Assembly: GCA_943846735.1 (NCBI GenBank)
Contig: OX044364.1
Location: forward strand, 2,641,910-2,705,909
Length of the DNA stretch: 64,000 bases
Direction of reading: 5' to 3'
Origin: CAJQLB01 sp905479065
GTDB lineage: Bacteria; Bacteroidota; Bacteroidia; Flavobacteriales; Flavobacteriaceae
Below, one piece after another: positions 54,753 to 63,510 of the stretch (position 1 is the stretch's first letter; each line of letters opens with the position of its first letter). The notes below the pieces were generated by a model that saw only the letters and a program-made list of their open reading frames with translations, was not told the origin of the DNA and searched no databases. The position numbers and the translations under genes are program-made.

Positions 54753-55947
54753 ATTTACATCAAGTTTTTTAAAGCTTAAAAGCTATTGCGAAGCCGAAAA
54801 TTTTAAAGGCTGGGATCCTTATGATGGGATGAATTCAAAGGTGTTTCAGGCCTTACCATTAAAGCACTGGGATTTAGGGAGAGCCCTATGGATTCAATGT
54901 TTTAAACATAGTCCGATTAATTTTAGAAAATTATTGCTAGTACCTAAAGAGCACAATGCAAAGGGTATTGGGTTATTTTTATTAGGATATTGCAGATTAT
55001 ACAAGGCAGCACAAAACGGTCATGAAGATTTTGGAACACCAGAAGAACTGCTCAGCCAGATCAAAAAACTCACAGCACTATTGCTCAGTATGAAAGCCGA
55101 AGGCTACTCTGGTGCCTGTTGGGGCTATAATTTCGATTGGCAGGCAAGACGTTTGTTTCTGTTTAAAAAAAATACACCAACGGTTGTTGCTACCGCATTT
55201 AGTGTAGAGGCTTTGGTAGAAAGTTATGAAATCACCAAAGATGAAAATGTTTTAAAAACGATAGTGTCTGCAGCGGATTTTGTTCTAAAGGATTTATCGC
55301 GCACAGCGCACGGTAAAGGCTTTTTGTTTTCATATAGTGTTATTGATGGTAATAACACCGTGATTAACGCCTCGCTTTTAGGCGCAAAGATTTTGAGCTT
55401 TACGTATGGCTATTCAAAAAAAGAAGCTCATAAAGATGCAGCGCGAAAAGCCGTGCTAGCAGCATGTGAACTTCAAAATGAGGATGGCTCATGGATTTAT
55501 GGCTTATTACCTATACAGTCCTGGATAGACAGTTTCCATACTGGATTCAATTTAGATGCTATTGAAACCTATCAGCAACATACAGGCGATCCGAGTTTTC
55601 GAACGTATTTAGATAAGGGATGGAAGTACTACACAGATTATTTCTTTGAAGCGGATGGTAAACCAAAATATTACCATAATAAAACCTATCCTATTGATAT
55701 CCATTGTCCTGCACAGATTATTGTGACAGCGTCTAAATTGGGAGAATTTAATAATCAATATAATTTGCTCGAAAAAACCGTGATCTGGACCATTGCCAAT
55801 ATGCAACATAAAAAAGGTTATTTTTACTACCAAATTAAAAAGGGGATGAGTTCTAAAATATCGTATATGCGTTGGAGCAATGCTTTTATGTTTAATGCCA
55901 TGGCGCACTATGTGTTAGAAACAAAAACTGAAAATTATGGAGGCTAA
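54727..55947 (+). CDS. Alpha/alpha-toroid protein of the glycan locus (function unknown)
   Basis: A 406-residue, largely helical protein with repeated paired helices, e.g. GYSGACWGYNFDWQARRLFL, TPTVVATAFSVEALVESYEI, VINASLLGAKILSFTYGYS and SWIDSFHTGFNLDAIETYQ. The spacing is that of a six-hairpin toroid as in glycoside hydrolase or polysaccharide lyase folds. Relatives are sometimes named delta-aminolevulinic acid dehydratase, which the sequence does not support. The start is GTG, 26 bp inside the bi-domain oxidoreductase gene; TTG at 54742 is an alternative. Its partnership with that gene suggests a joint step in sugar modification or trimming. Confidence 0.72.
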   Translation: MEVSKLRSKFTSSFLKLKSYCEAENFKGWDPYDGMNSKVFQALPLKHWDLGRALWIQCFKHSPINFRKLLLVPKEHNAKGIGLFLLGYCRLYKAAQNGHEDFGTPEELLSQIKKLTALLLSMKAEGYSGACWGYNFDWQARRLFLFKKNTPTVVATAFSVEALVESYEITKDENVLKTIVSAADFVLKDLSRTAHGKGFLFSYSVIDGNNTVINASLLGAKILSFTYGYSKKEAHKDAARKAVLAACELQNEDGSWIYGLLPIQSWIDSFHTGFNLDAIETYQQHTGDPSFRTYLDKGWKYYTDYFFEADGKPKYYHNKTYPIDIHCPAQIIVTASKLGEFNNQYNLLEKTVIWTIANMQHKKGYFYYQIKKGMSSKISYMRWSNAFMFNAMAHYVLETKTENYGG

Positions 55948-56635
55948 ATCCGTAAATGGAGTGATAACTTTTGCTCCAACATCGCGACAGGAATTGATAC
56001 AGTATGCATTCGATAACCAAAAGATTATGGTTGCGGTTAATGCGGAAAAGATTGTACATGCCACTGATGATAGTCGGGCCTTAATCAACAGAAATATGGG
56101 GTATCCCGATGGTATTGGTGCTGTCTGGGCATTGCATAAAAAAGGTGCAGATAACGTCGTTAAAATTCCGGGTTGTGAACTTTGGTTGGATGTTATTCAA
56201 AATTATTATAAGACAAAATCATTTTATTTAATTGGTGGAAAGCAGGACGTGATAGAGGCTACTGTTGCTAAATTACGTGAAAATTTTAAAGGTATTGCTA
56301 TCTGTAACTATAGAAATGGGTATGTAAAAACTGAGGCTGAAGAGCAGGCTGTAATTGAAGATATTAAAAAATACAATCCGGATGTGGTATTTGTGGCTAT
56401 GGGCTCACCAAAGCAGGAATTACTAATGGAACGGATTCAAAAATCACATCAGGCGGTTTATCAGGGTTTAGGTGGTAGTTTTGATGTGTATACGGGATAT
56501 GTGAAACGGGCACCAAAATGGTGGGTAAGCAATAATATGGAATGGACCTATAGATTACTGAGGCAGCCTTCAAGAATAAAAAGACAAATTCACTTAGTTC
56601 GTTTTTTTATTAATTTGCATTTAAACCGATATTAA
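55937..56635 (+). CDS. WecG/TagA/CpsF-family glycosyltransferase
   Basis: A 232-residue GT26 enzyme. NRNMGYPDGIGAVWALHKKG includes the family's PDG motif, VKIPGCELWLDVI and FYLIGGKQDVIEATVAKLR follow, and VFVAMGSPKQELLMERIQ and YQGLGGSFDVYTGYVKRAPKWW close the core. Members transfer ManNAc, ManNAcA or glucose to a lipid-linked amino sugar. The wecB gene 11 bp downstream would supply UDP-ManNAc, making that the likely donor route. It overlaps the toroid gene by 11 bp. Confidence 0.92.
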   Translation: MEAKSVNGVITFAPTSRQELIQYAFDNQKIMVAVNAEKIVHATDDSRALINRNMGYPDGIGAVWALHKKGADNVVKIPGCELWLDVIQNYYKTKSFYLIGGKQDVIEATVAKLRENFKGIAICNYRNGYVKTEAEEQAVIEDIKKYNPDVVFVAMGSPKQELLMERIQKSHQAVYQGLGGSFDVYTGYVKRAPKWWVSNNMEWTYRLLRQPSRIKRQIHLVRFFINLHLNRY

Positions 56636-56646
56636 TTCGGATTTTA

Positions 56647-57759
56647 ATGAACAACCATATGAAAAAAATTATGATTATAGCGGGTGCCCGCCCAAATTTT
56701 ATGAAGATAGCACCTATCATTCATGCGATTTTAAAGGCAAAATCAGAGGGGCATCCAATAGATTACAGGTTAGTGCATACCGGGCAGCATTACGATAACA
56801 ATATGTCCGGTAGTTTTTTTGAACAACTCGAAATTCCAGAACCTCATGTAAATTTGGAATGTAGCGGTGGGACGCAGGCAGAGCAAACAGCAGCGATATT
56901 AGTTAGTTTTGAAAACGAGTTGATGGCCAATCCTGCAGATCTGGTGCTGGTAGTTGGCGATGTAACATCCACTATGGCCTGTGCCTTGGTCGCCCAGAAA
57001 CTGCATACTAAGGTAGCGCATGTTGAGGGAGGAATTCGCTCCGACGACTGGACCATGCCAGAAGAAATAAACAGGCTGGTAACCGATAGTATTACCAATT
57101 ATTTTTTTACAACATCGGATACTGCAAATGCTAATTTAAAGCAGAGTGGTGTAAAAGAGGATCAGATTTTTTTCGTCGGCAATACGATGATTGATACCTT
57201 ACTAAAACAACGTCCAAATTTTAAAAAGCCTAAAGTCTGGAATGATCTTGAACTTTCGGATGGCAATTACATAGTCATGACGCTTCACAGGCCAGCAAAT
57301 GTAGATGAGGAATCTCAGTTAAAAGCGATGATAGATGAAATTACTGCTAATTCACAGGATTTACCATTAGTATTTCCTGTGCATCCACGTACCGCTAAAA
57401 TATTAGAACAACTTAATGTAAATCATCCTAGATTGCATATGGTAGAACCATTAAGTTACCTAGAATTTAACTATTTAGTAGAAAAGGCTAAAGCCGTCAT
57501 TACCGATTCTGGGGGTATTACTGAAGAGGCCTCTGTAATGGGGGTGCCCTGCTTAACATTAAGAGATAATACGGAGCGACCTGAAACTATTGAATTAGGT
57601 ACCAACGTCTTAGTTGGTACCAATCCCAAAAATATTCAACCTTATTTGGAGACATTATTTGCAGGCGATTGGAAAAAAGGGTCTGATATTCCGTTATGGG
57701 ATGGTCATACGTCCATTAGAATTATCAAGGCTATCATTGGCCTTAAAAAACTTAATTGA
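56647..57759 (+). CDS. wecB: UDP-N-acetylglucosamine 2-epimerase (non-hydrolysing)
   Basis: A 370-residue GT-B-like epimerase that interconverts UDP-GlcNAc and UDP-ManNAc. GARPNFMKIAPIIHAI, VHTGQHYDNNMSGSFFEQL, VVGDVTSTMACALVAQKL, HVEGGIRSDDWTMPEEINR, FPVHPRT and DSGGITEEASVMGVPCLTL are all in place. The start could be the ATG at 56647 or at 56659 (MKKIMIIAG). With WecG upstream it probably feeds a ManNAc residue into the repeat unit. No UDP-ManNAc dehydrogenase is seen nearby. Confidence 0.94.
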   Translation: MNNHMKKIMIIAGARPNFMKIAPIIHAILKAKSEGHPIDYRLVHTGQHYDNNMSGSFFEQLEIPEPHVNLECSGGTQAEQTAAILVSFENELMANPADLVLVVGDVTSTMACALVAQKLHTKVAHVEGGIRSDDWTMPEEINRLVTDSITNYFFTTSDTANANLKQSGVKEDQIFFVGNTMIDTLLKQRPNFKKPKVWNDLELSDGNYIVMTLHRPANVDEESQLKAMIDEITANSQDLPLVFPVHPRTAKILEQLNVNHPRLHMVEPLSYLEFNYLVEKAKAVITDSGGITEEASVMGVPCLTLRDNTERPETIELGTNVLVGTNPKNIQPYLETLFAGDWKKGSDIPLWDGHTSIRIIKAIIGLKKLN

Positions 57760-57761
57760 AG

Positions 57762-57793
57762 TTCATAGGACCGTGAAATTTACTTTATCTTTG
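57762..57793 (+). promoter_or_regulatory. Probable internal promoter before the export genes
   Basis: TATCTTTG at 57786-57793 is an exact -7 box, 20 bp before the wza-like ATG. The best -33 is TTC (57762-57764) with a 21-bp spacer, so one base is off the consensus. It would let wza and wzc be expressed apart from the rest. Confidence 0.5.
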
Positions 57794-57813
57794 CGTCGTT
57801 AATTTTTTACATA

Positions 57814-58571
57814 ATGAAGAATTTTTATAATTATTTAATTGGATTGCTTATAATGTCATCCTGTGCTTCGAAAGAAGATATCTATTACTTACAAGACGCT
57901 GAATTAAATGCTGTTGGAGGGTTTGTTTATGAGTCTTCACTAATACAGCCAAATGACATCCTGAAAATTACAGTTGATAGTTCGGAACCACTAACGTCAT
58001 TACCCTATAATAGGGGAGCTCCGCGGGTGCTTCACAGAACATTCAAGTTATGCAATTGGAGGGATATTTAGTTGATTCAAAAAACATAATAAATTTTCCT
58101 GTCCTAGGTCCAATATCTACTCTAAACCTGACGATCCAAGATTTAGCAGAATTCATCAAAAAAGAACTTATAGAAAGAGGTCATTTGACTGATCCGAATG
58201 TAATAGTTCGCTTATTAAATGCCAAAGTAACAATATTAGGGGAAGTTAAAGCACCTGGGACTTATAATTTTACAGAACAAAATATTACACTGATGCAAGC
58301 ATTGGGCTATGCAGGAGATTTGACAATAAATGGAAAGCGAGATGATATACTAATTACGAGAGAAGTAAATGGTGTGCGTCAAGTAACACATATTGATCTA
58401 ACCTCTGCTAAGTTTATGAAAAGCCCTTATTATTTTGTAAAACCGAATGATGTCATTATCGTAAACCCTAACGAGCCAAAGGTGAAAAGTGCTGGTTTTG
58501 TTGGTAATGTTGGCACCGTAGCTACAGTTATTTCTTTGGTGCTTAGTGTCACTATTTTATTAACACGATAA
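57814..58571 (+). pseudogene. Wza-like polysaccharide export lipoprotein, one-base deletion
   Basis: The product would be an outer-membrane export channel subunit. It has a lipoprotein signal (LIMSSCAS), the YYLQDAELNA segment, PNDILKITVDSSEPL of the poly_export domain, and in the second frame NFPVLGPISTLNLTIQDLAE, VTILGEVKAPGTYNFTEQNI and a C-terminal membrane segment (AGFVGNVGTVATVISLVLSV). The frames part at 58023-58024, where GCTCCGCGGGTGCT seems to lack one base relative to GCTCCGGCGGGTGCT. Restoring it gives 252 residues, the normal length for Bacteroidota Wza. It is followed 7 bp later by the wzc-like gene. Confidence 0.82.
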
Positions 58572-58578
58572 GAACTTA

Positions 58579-60906
58579 TGGAACAATTTAATCAAAACTC
58601 TCTTTCTAGTCAGAAGAAAATTACATCTGTTGATATCAAAAAGGAATTACTTCAATATTTGCATTTTTGGCCTTGGTTTTTATTTTGCTTTTTTGTCTCT
58701 ACGGTAGTGCTTATTTCTATTTACGTTATGCACCTCGTGTTTATAATCAGTAGCTAAAATTAAAGTTTTAGATGAAGATGAAGGTTTAGAGTTACCAACA
58801 GCAGGAATATTTCTTTAATCGTTCCAATATTAACTTGGAAAATGAGATAGAGATATTAAACTCTTATGTGATTTTAGAAAAGTTAGTCAAATCGACTTAA
58901 ATTTAACATGACATTTTTTGAAGATAGGTAGAATTCAAACTACTCAAATTGATGAGTTACCTTTTTATTTTGAAACTTCTATCAATTTGACAGTTTAAAA
59001 AGCACAGTATCTTATACATAGTTGTAGAAAAAAATCAGTTTAGTGGTTAAATGAAAAAAGTATGAAAACAATTATCTCTTTTAACAATAGATTTTGATAC
59101 AACAACATGACTTACCGTTTGAACATCAAAATGAGAATGAAATTGATCTTCGAAATTGTTGGTAAGCAATTCAAATTAATTTCGTCACCTAAAGCAATCA
59201 GTTTTAAATTGAAAAAAACGATAAAATTACACCTATTGGTGAAGAAGTGATTTATTACAATTGTCTGTAGAAGGTGAAAGTATTTATCGTCAGAATCAAT
59301 TTTAAATACGCTTATGAGTGTTTAATGAAGATGGTATTAGTGACCGTCAATTAGTGTCGGAACGGACTATTAATTTTATTGATGATCGTTTTGATTTTTG
59401 GCAGAAGAGTTAGATTCGATAGAAATTAATTATCAGGATTTTAAAGAGAAAAACAACTTAGTTGATATTGTCATCTGATGCGACATTGGTCTAGAGGCAC
59501 GAACCAGAATCAGAGCTGAATTATTGAATCTAGAATCAATAGAACTAGACAATTGTTAGAGATTCATTAAATGAACTAAAATAGAGAGAACTTGTTACCA
59601 GTAATATTGGTTTGGAGAATCAAGGTATCAATAGTTTAATTTCAGAATATAATTTGGCGTTATTGAACGAGAAAAGCTATCAAATACCGCAGGTGAAAAT
59701 AATCCCATCTTGAAATTTCTTGATCAATAGCGATCAAAGAATTAAAAAGTAACATAAATAAATCTCTTAATAATTATTTAAACAATTATCACTTCAAAAC
59801 AACAATTTCAAGGTAGAGCTTTTAATTTAAGTCTAGGAGTTTCTGAGATACCTGAAAAAGAACGCTTGTTGAAAAAATATTGTTCGTCAACAAAAGATTA
59901 AAGGAAAGTTTATATTTATTACTCTTACAAAAAAGAGAAGAGGCTGCTATTAATTTAGCAATCACCGAACCTTCCATTAAAATAGTGGAGTATGCTCTTG
60001 TCTTCTCAAGTCCTGTATCTCCAAAAACAAAATCGATTTATCTAGGAGCTATCGTCATTGGTTTACTGTTACCATTGGTTTATTTATATCATGTTTCTGT
60101 TAGACACCAAGGTGCATACGCGGGAAGACATAGAAAAAGTGACGACCAACATACCGATTTTAGCTGAAATTCCAGAGATTAAAAAGAAGGGTAGTTTGTT
60201 ATTTACCAATCCCAATGCGACGTCAGTGCTTGCAGAATCTTTTAGGATTTTATCGGCCAATGTTGATTATGTACTGCCAAAAAGTGATGACAGAAGCAAG
60301 GGTAAGGTCATATTTTCTACCTCCACCATTAAAGGTGAGGGGAAAACCTTTGTGAGTTTAAATTTATCATTAGCCTTGGCCAGTTTAAATAAAAAAGTAT
60401 TGCTCATTGGAGCTGATATGCGAAACCCGCAAATACATACGTATTTTGGGACGTCTAAAAATCAGTTGGGTTTATCAAGTTATTTAAATGATGCTTCGGC
60501 TAATTGGAAGGAGCTTTTGATGACTGGGTTTGATAAGCATCCAAAGCATTATACCATGCTTTCTGGGGCAATTCCTCCAAATCCAGCGCATTTATTAACC
60601 AATGGACGTTTTGAGCAACTCCTTGCTGAGGCTCGAGCCGAATTTGATTATGTAATTGTAGACACCGCTCCAACCATTCTTGTGACAGACACCTTATTAA
60701 TCTCAAAATTTGCAGATGTGACCTTGTTTTTAACCAAAGCAAATTACACCGATAAAAAATTATTGAAATTCTCTAAAGAGTTGAGTGAGTCTGGTAAAAT
60801 AAAGAATATGGCGTACGTGATGAACAGTGTTGGTGCTGGAAAATCTTATGGCTATGGTTATGGTTACAATTATGGGTATAGTTATGGGTATCACGAAGAA
60901 AATTAA
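58579..60906 (+). pseudogene. Wzc-like chain-length regulator/tyrosine kinase, multiply frameshifted
   Basis: The N-terminus (LQYLHFWPWFLFCFFVSTVV) is the first membrane helix of a Wzz domain. From about 58720 to 59880 the frame changes repeatedly: at least four changes occur in the first 370 bp, and stops fill all frames. Recognisable pieces remain, such as GLELPTAGIFF, LENEIEILNSYVILEK, DGISDRQLVSERTINFIDDR and EELDSIEINYQDFKEKNN. The tail from about 60060 is intact: second membrane helix, KVIFSTSTIKGEGKTFVSLN (Walker A), LLIGADMRNP (Walker A'), DYVIVDTAP and the Tyr-rich SYGYGYGYNYGYSYGYHEEN autophosphorylation tail. Either a low-quality stretch or a decayed gene. Confidence 0.8.
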
Positions 60907-60946
60907 GATGTAAGACATTTAATTATCATAAAAAATAAATATCGAG

Positions 60947-60979
60947 GACGTTTCTAATATTTTAGAAACGTCTTTTTTT
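60947..60979 (+). terminator. Intrinsic terminator at the end of the polysaccharide locus
   Basis: A 10-bp perfect stem (GACGTTTCTA / TAGAAACGTC) with a 6-base loop and seven T lies 41 bp after the wzc stop. It marks the end of the locus transcript. Confidence 0.88.
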
Positions 60980-61122
60980 ATGTCTTAATACGATCTATTT
61001 TAAAATGAAGTGTTTGTGTTGCTTCAAAAACATGATATGAATTATAAAATAGTAGTGCCCATTGTTTAAAATTGGAACAATAATTGTTATTAATTAGAAA
61101 ATAAAAAAACGGCCCCACCCTA

Positions 61123-61266
61123 ATGACACTCAAAAAACACATTGTAAAACTTAAATTAAATCTCATAGTTGAGGCAATATTAAATAGAAAAATAAGCCAT
61201 TGGGCCTTGTTGGCTATGGTTGGTATGATTTTTATATGTGTTGTTTTGATTTTGTCTTTTCTGTAA
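61123..61266 (+). CDS. Candidate 47-residue single-span membrane protein
   Basis: An ATG frame of 47 codons encodes a basic N-terminus (MTLKKHIVKLKLNLIVEAIL) and one strong transmembrane helix (WALLAMVGMIFICVVLILSF). It sits alone in the 488-bp gap between the locus terminator and the acylase gene. A longer frame on the opposite strand over the same bases (61286-60978) is probably its shadow. No promoter or ribosome site was found. The positive-inside charge pattern and clean helix support a real small protein, but there is no homology evidence. Apart from this, the terminator and a promoter candidate, nothing else is seen in the gap. Confidence 0.4.
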   Translation: MTLKKHIVKLKLNLIVEAILNRKISHWALLAMVGMIFICVVLILSFL

Positions 61267-61351
61267 CTTTTTGACATTAACAGCATTTCTTTAAATGTAA
61301 TATGAACTTACGTTCGCTATCACCAAAATGTTAAACTTAAAATAACTTTTA

Positions 61352-61379
61352 TTGCAGGTCTTTAAAAGATGGTATTTTG
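61352..61379 (+). promoter_or_regulatory. Possible promoter of the acylase gene
   Basis: TTG (61352-61354), an 18-bp spacer and TATTTTG (61373-61379) approach the flavobacterial consensus, with the -7 box one T short. The acylase ATG is 16 bp downstream. Confidence 0.35.
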
Positions 61380-61394
61380 TAAAAAAAAGCTGTG

Positions 61395-63452
61395 ATGGTT
61401 AATGCTTGGCATATAATTTTATTTCTTCTAGGGAGCATTCATGGGTATGCTCAAATTAATCCTGATAATATTGACATTATAAGAGATGCTTATGGCGTAC
61501 CTCATGTGTATGCCCCAACAGATGCTGAGGTAGCATATGGCTTTGCCTGGGCGCAATCTGAGGATCATTTTAAATTAATGCAGGAGGCGTATTTGGCGGG
61601 TAATGGCTTATTGAGCAAACATATTGGATTGAAAGGTGCTCCTGCCGATTTTTTAGTGCAATTTATCCAAGCTGAAAACACAGTAGATGCTCTTTTTCAA
61701 ACGCTTGACAAAAAATTTGTTGCTTTGCTTGAGGGGTTTAGTGAAGGATTAAATGCCTATGCGCTGAAACATCCACAAGAAATTCTAGAGCACGAACTGT
61801 TTCCGATTACTGCAAGAAAGCTATTACAGTATACCCAACTCCAATTGTACATTTCTAATGGTGCTGATGCTCTTGTGACCGGTATTGTAAACAATACCTT
61901 ATCGTGGCCTTTTGATATGAATCAAGATACCAAAGGTTCAAACCTTTTAGCCATCAGTAGGAGCAGGACACAAACCGATGAAACGTTTTTAGCGATAAAC
62001 ACGCATCAACCTTTAGAGGGGCCAACCTCATGGTATGAAGCACATTTAGTAAGTGAAGAAGGAACTAATATCATAGGGGCCACATTTCCTGGTTCTCCTG
62101 TCATACTTACCGGCGCTAATGAATATTTAGGATGGACACACACGGTGAACTATCCAGATAAAGCCGATGTTTTTGCCCTAGAGATGGATACTAAAAAGAA
62201 ACACACCTATCTGGTAGATGGAAAGCCCTACAAATTAGAAGTATATAAAGCCAAGATGTATCTCAAGTTTCTTGGTTTGAAAATTCCTATCAAGAAAAAG
62301 TTTTATCGCAGTATCTATGGACCAACCTTAAAAAATAAAACAGGGGTCTATGCTGTGAGAACGCCGAGTACTACAAATATTAATGCTCTAGAGCAATGGT
62401 GGCGTATGAATAAGGCCAAAAATTTTACAGAATTTTATGAGGCCTTGGAGATGAAAGCACTGCCTGGGTATAACATAGGTTACGCAGACAGAAATGACAC
62501 CATTTTTTACATGTCAAATGGTAAAATTCCAAAACGTGCCGAGGGTTACGATTGGAACGATGTGGTGCCGGGTAACACGCGTGCGACATTATGGGATACT
62601 TATTATGATATTTCTGAACTACCACAAGTGATAAGTCCAACCTCTGGTTTTGTTTATAATGCCAATCATAGCCCATTTAAATCTTCAGGAACATCAGACA
62701 ATCCAAATCCTAAAGATTTTTCAAAAACAATGAATTTTGAGACCTATGACAACAATCGGTCTACACGTTTGTTGACTTTGCTTCAAGAAAAAGAGCACAT
62801 AAGTTATGAACGCTTCAAGCGTATCAAGTATGATCATCAGCTACCAACACCACTGCAGTACAATTACATGGATTTGAATGTCTTATTCGAGATGAACCCC
62901 GAAGATTATCCAGAGGTAGGTGTGTTGTTGAAAGACATCCATAATTGGGATAGGGTTGCCTCTGCAGATTCGTATGGGGCAGGGGCCTATGGTGTTTTAT
63001 ACTATCAATTGTATCCCTTTTATGAACAATTGGGTAGCGACCGAACATTTAAAAAAGAGGCCGTATTACAGGCATTAAAAAACACCAAAACCTACTTAAA
63101 AACGCATTTTAATTCAAATCGTATCAAACTTGGAGACTTTCAAAAATTGGTAAAAGGGAATAAAGAGATGCCAATATTTGGCTTACCCGATGTGGTAACG
63201 GCCATGCGTGGTGAAACCCATACAAATGGACGTATAAAAATTACTCATGGAGAATCTTACATTGGTTTAGTGCGTTTCACACCAACCCAAACCTATTATG
63301 AATCGGTTATGTCTTATGGAAACAGTCGAAAAGAGACGAGCCCTCACTACACAGACCAAATGGATTTGTATGCAAATTTTAAAACGAAGACGATGTTTTT
63401 TGATCGGCCATCTGTGATGAAGACTGCTACGAGCTCTTACCATCCAAAATAG
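61395..63452 (+). CDS. Secreted penicillin acylase-family (Ntn) hydrolase
   Basis: A 685-residue precursor with a signal peptide (NAWHIILFLLGSIHGYAQ). Residues about 25-165 resemble the alpha subunit: IDIIRDAYGVPHVYAPTDAEVAYGFAWAQSEDHF. The new N-terminus after self-cleavage would be Ser182 in TKGSNLLAISRSRT, followed by INTHQPLEGPTSWYEAHLVS and FPGSPVILTGANEYLGWTHT. This order is that of the Ntn-hydrolase acylases acting on penicillins, acyl-homoserine lactones or other amides; the natural substrate is unknown. ATG 61395 is preferred over GTG 61392. A convergent terminator follows. Confidence 0.9.
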   Translation: MVNAWHIILFLLGSIHGYAQINPDNIDIIRDAYGVPHVYAPTDAEVAYGFAWAQSEDHFKLMQEAYLAGNGLLSKHIGLKGAPADFLVQFIQAENTVDALFQTLDKKFVALLEGFSEGLNAYALKHPQEILEHELFPITARKLLQYTQLQLYISNGADALVTGIVNNTLSWPFDMNQDTKGSNLLAISRSRTQTDETFLAINTHQPLEGPTSWYEAHLVSEEGTNIIGATFPGSPVILTGANEYLGWTHTVNYPDKADVFALEMDTKKKHTYLVDGKPYKLEVYKAKMYLKFLGLKIPIKKKFYRSIYGPTLKNKTGVYAVRTPSTTNINALEQWWRMNKAKNFTEFYEALEMKALPGYNIGYADRNDTIFYMSNGKIPKRAEGYDWNDVVPGNTRATLWDTYYDISELPQVISPTSGFVYNANHSPFKSSGTSDNPNPKDFSKTMNFETYDNNRSTRLLTLLQEKEHISYERFKRIKYDHQLPTPLQYNYMDLNVLFEMNPEDYPEVGVLLKDIHNWDRVASADSYGAGAYGVLYYQLYPFYEQLGSDRTFKKEAVLQALKNTKTYLKTHFNSNRIKLGDFQKLVKGNKEMPIFGLPDVVTAMRGETHTNGRIKITHGESYIGLVRFTPTQTYYESVMSYGNSRKETSPHYTDQMDLYANFKTKTMFFDRPSVMKTATSSYHPK

Positions 63453-63460
63453 AGAACATA

Positions 63461-63490
63461 AAAAAAACCTCTCGGCTGAAAGGTTTTTTT
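63461..63490. terminator. Bidirectional terminator between convergent genes
   Basis: AAAAAAACCT / AGGTTTTTTT is a 10-bp inverted repeat with a 10-base loop, placed 8 bp after the acylase stop and 20 bp from the convergent gene's stop. It supplies a T-run on each strand. Confidence 0.8.
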
Positions 63491-63510
63491 AGTGTTTGGT
63501 AATACCTGGC

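Noticed and set aside
58720..59880. Programmed frameshifting in wzc
   Set aside because: Programmed sites occur once or twice at slippery sequences. Here the frame changes many times in unrelated contexts, so error or decay is the better explanation.
60978..61286. 102-codon minus-strand frame after the locus terminator
   Set aside because: It is antisense to the better-formed 47-residue plus-strand frame, and its N-terminal and C-terminal parts look like random basic sequence.
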